Source: an uncultured Prevotella sp. | GTDB lineage: Bacteria; Bacteroidota; Bacteroidia; Bacteroidales; Bacteroidaceae | Length of the DNA stretch: 13,644 nucleotides | NCBI GenBank assembly: GCA_900546605.1 | Contig: URDV01000030.1 | Span: 1-13,644 of the forward strand | Direction: 5' to 3' | In this document: in pieces, positions 12,925 to 13,644 of the stretch | How positions within the stretch are numbered: the stretch's first letter is position 1 | Layout of the letters: every line of letters starts with the position of its first letter | The notes under the pieces: model-generated | Seen by the model: the letters and a program-made list of their open reading frames with translations, nothing else | The model's database searches: none | What the model was told of the DNA's origin: nothing | Program-made: the position numbers and the translations under genes

Positions 12925-13644
12925 TCAAGCGCGTGTTTTGATTACACAATCGGCAGGAGCTTTAATGTTTTCATCAATTGTTACAGAACCTATTTGGTCA
13001 GCAACAATGGTGCCCGAAGCAGGGTTCTTAATGTTCGTTATGGCTCCACGTATGTCAGCTTGCACGATGCTGTACTCAAAGGCTCTATCACAGTCAGGAC
13101 CAAACGTACAATTTTCAAGCACCAAGTTATGCGCATAACACAAAGGTTGCTCACCCGTAATGTGACAATTAACCAAACGTAAATTTCGTGAGTGCCAACC
13201 CAAATATTCACCATTCAGTTCTGAGTCATAAACGGTTACATTCTCAACCTCCCAAAAGGCATCTTTGGTAGTAATTTTAGCATGATGCACCTCAACATTC
13301 TTTACATACTGAAATACATATTTGCTATCGCTCTCTAATCCATCCACATAAATATCTTGACTAAACATGAATGGATAGGTGCCACCATGCAACTTCAAGT
13401 TTTTTAGGTGTAGCTTGTTACAACGCCAAAACACCTCATCAGCATCGTTAAGTTCAACGTTGTTAATATCGATGTCGTACATTTCGCGAAACATTTTCGG
13501 AGCATCCACTCGTGTATTCATCATTTGCAAATGGTCACAATACCACAAAGCCGACCGACCGCCTACAGCAAAATAGCAGTCTTTTATAACAAATCCATGC
13601 ACATGCCAAAAAGGGTAATTACCCTCAAAACGACAGTTCGTAGC
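12925..13644 (-). CDS. DUF3737 family protein, 5' end outside the window
   Basis: This is the C-terminal 239 residues of a DUF3737 protein; the frame stays open to the window edge, so the start is missing. A GTG at 13602 is an internal codon, because residues upstream of it (GNYPFWH) continue the family pattern. The sequence is a right-handed parallel beta-helix made of short imperfect repeats such as VENVTVYDSELNGEY, LRLVNCHITGEQP and LVLENCTFG. The segment FWRCNKLHLKNLKL and the conserved end KNPASGTIVAD are typical. DUF3737 is often found beside PLP C-S lyases and hydrolases in gut and oral anaerobes, but no function is established to my knowledge. There is no signal peptide in the visible part. 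It precedes the PatB-like gene with a 4-base gap. Confidence 0.88.
   Translation of the reverse strand, partial: ATNCRFEGNYPFWHVHGFVIKDCYFAVGGRSALWYCDHLQMMNTRVDAPKMFREMYDIDINNVELNDADEVFWRCNKLHLKNLKLHGGTYPFMFSQDIYVDGLESDSKYVFQYVKNVEVHHAKITTKDAFWEVENVTVYDSELNGEYLGWHSRNLRLVNCHITGEQPLCYAHNLVLENCTFGPDCDRAFEYSIVQADIRGAITNIKNPASGTIVADQIGSVTIDENIKAPADCVIKTRA

Noticed and set aside
12424..13182. Plus-strand short open frames opposite the C-S lyase and DUF3737 genes
   Set aside because: They are antisense shadows of two well-supported minus-strand genes with clear motifs.

Overview
The window looks like a Bacteroidetes chromosome, most likely Bacteroidales and plausibly the Prevotella group. Three things support this. 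Several genes are preceded by the Bacteroidetes -7 promoter element TAnnTTTG, twice with a TTTG -33 element exactly 19 bases upstream. There are no purine-rich Shine-Dalgarno sequences in front of most starts. The gene content is also typical: a DUF4369-TlpA thioredoxin, a GldB-type lipoprotein, MtaB, a short RsmI-like methylase and a DUF3737 protein. The exact genus is inference. The first 24 bases are not biological: they are the 3' end of the Illumina TruSeq read-1 adapter, so the left edge is an untrimmed contig or read end.

Layout. 25-1330 (+) is the 3' part of a GH123/DUF4091 glycoside hydrolase, cut by the adapter-marked end. A strong bidirectional terminator separates it from a convergent TlpA-like thiol-disulfide oxidoreductase (1460-2530, -). 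Divergent from that gene, across back-to-back promoters, runs a plus-strand housekeeping and envelope cluster: polyprenyl-phosphate mannosyltransferase-like GT2 (2638-3390), dihydroorotase pyrC (3516-4856) and 1-acylglycerol-3-phosphate acyltransferase plsC (4887-5648), closed by an intrinsic terminator. A small Ala/Ser/Thr/Asp-rich lipoprotein gene (5994-6197, -) has its own consensus promoter and terminator. Plus-strand genes then resume: mtaB for tRNA ms2t6A (6640-7971), preceded by a palindrome-rich leader, and a second GT2 glycosyltransferase (8126-9157), ending in a terminator.

9221-9530 is the most unusual stretch: three perfect 90-bp tandem repeats plus a truncated fourth copy. Each full unit has TTTG-N19-TATCTCTG, a Bacteroidetes promoter with one -7 mismatch. 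The truncated last copy has the perfect TTTG-N19-TATCTTTG and sits directly in front of a GldB-like lipoprotein gene (9564-10559). The units also contain long inverted repeats and read as open 30-residue repeats on both strands, which I regard as non-coding. An RsmI-like methylase (10735-11442, +) follows, behind an 84-bp inverted-repeat element. A structured 311-bp intergenic region with a bidirectional terminator separates it from a minus-strand pair with a 4-base gap: a PatB/MalY C-S lyase (11754-12920) and a DUF3737 protein (12925-13644) that runs off the right edge.

Most of the window is ordinary core metabolism and envelope biogenesis. I see no CRISPR array, transposase, phage gene, rRNA or tRNA. 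The points of interest are the promoter-bearing repeat array and the structured leaders and intergenic palindromes.
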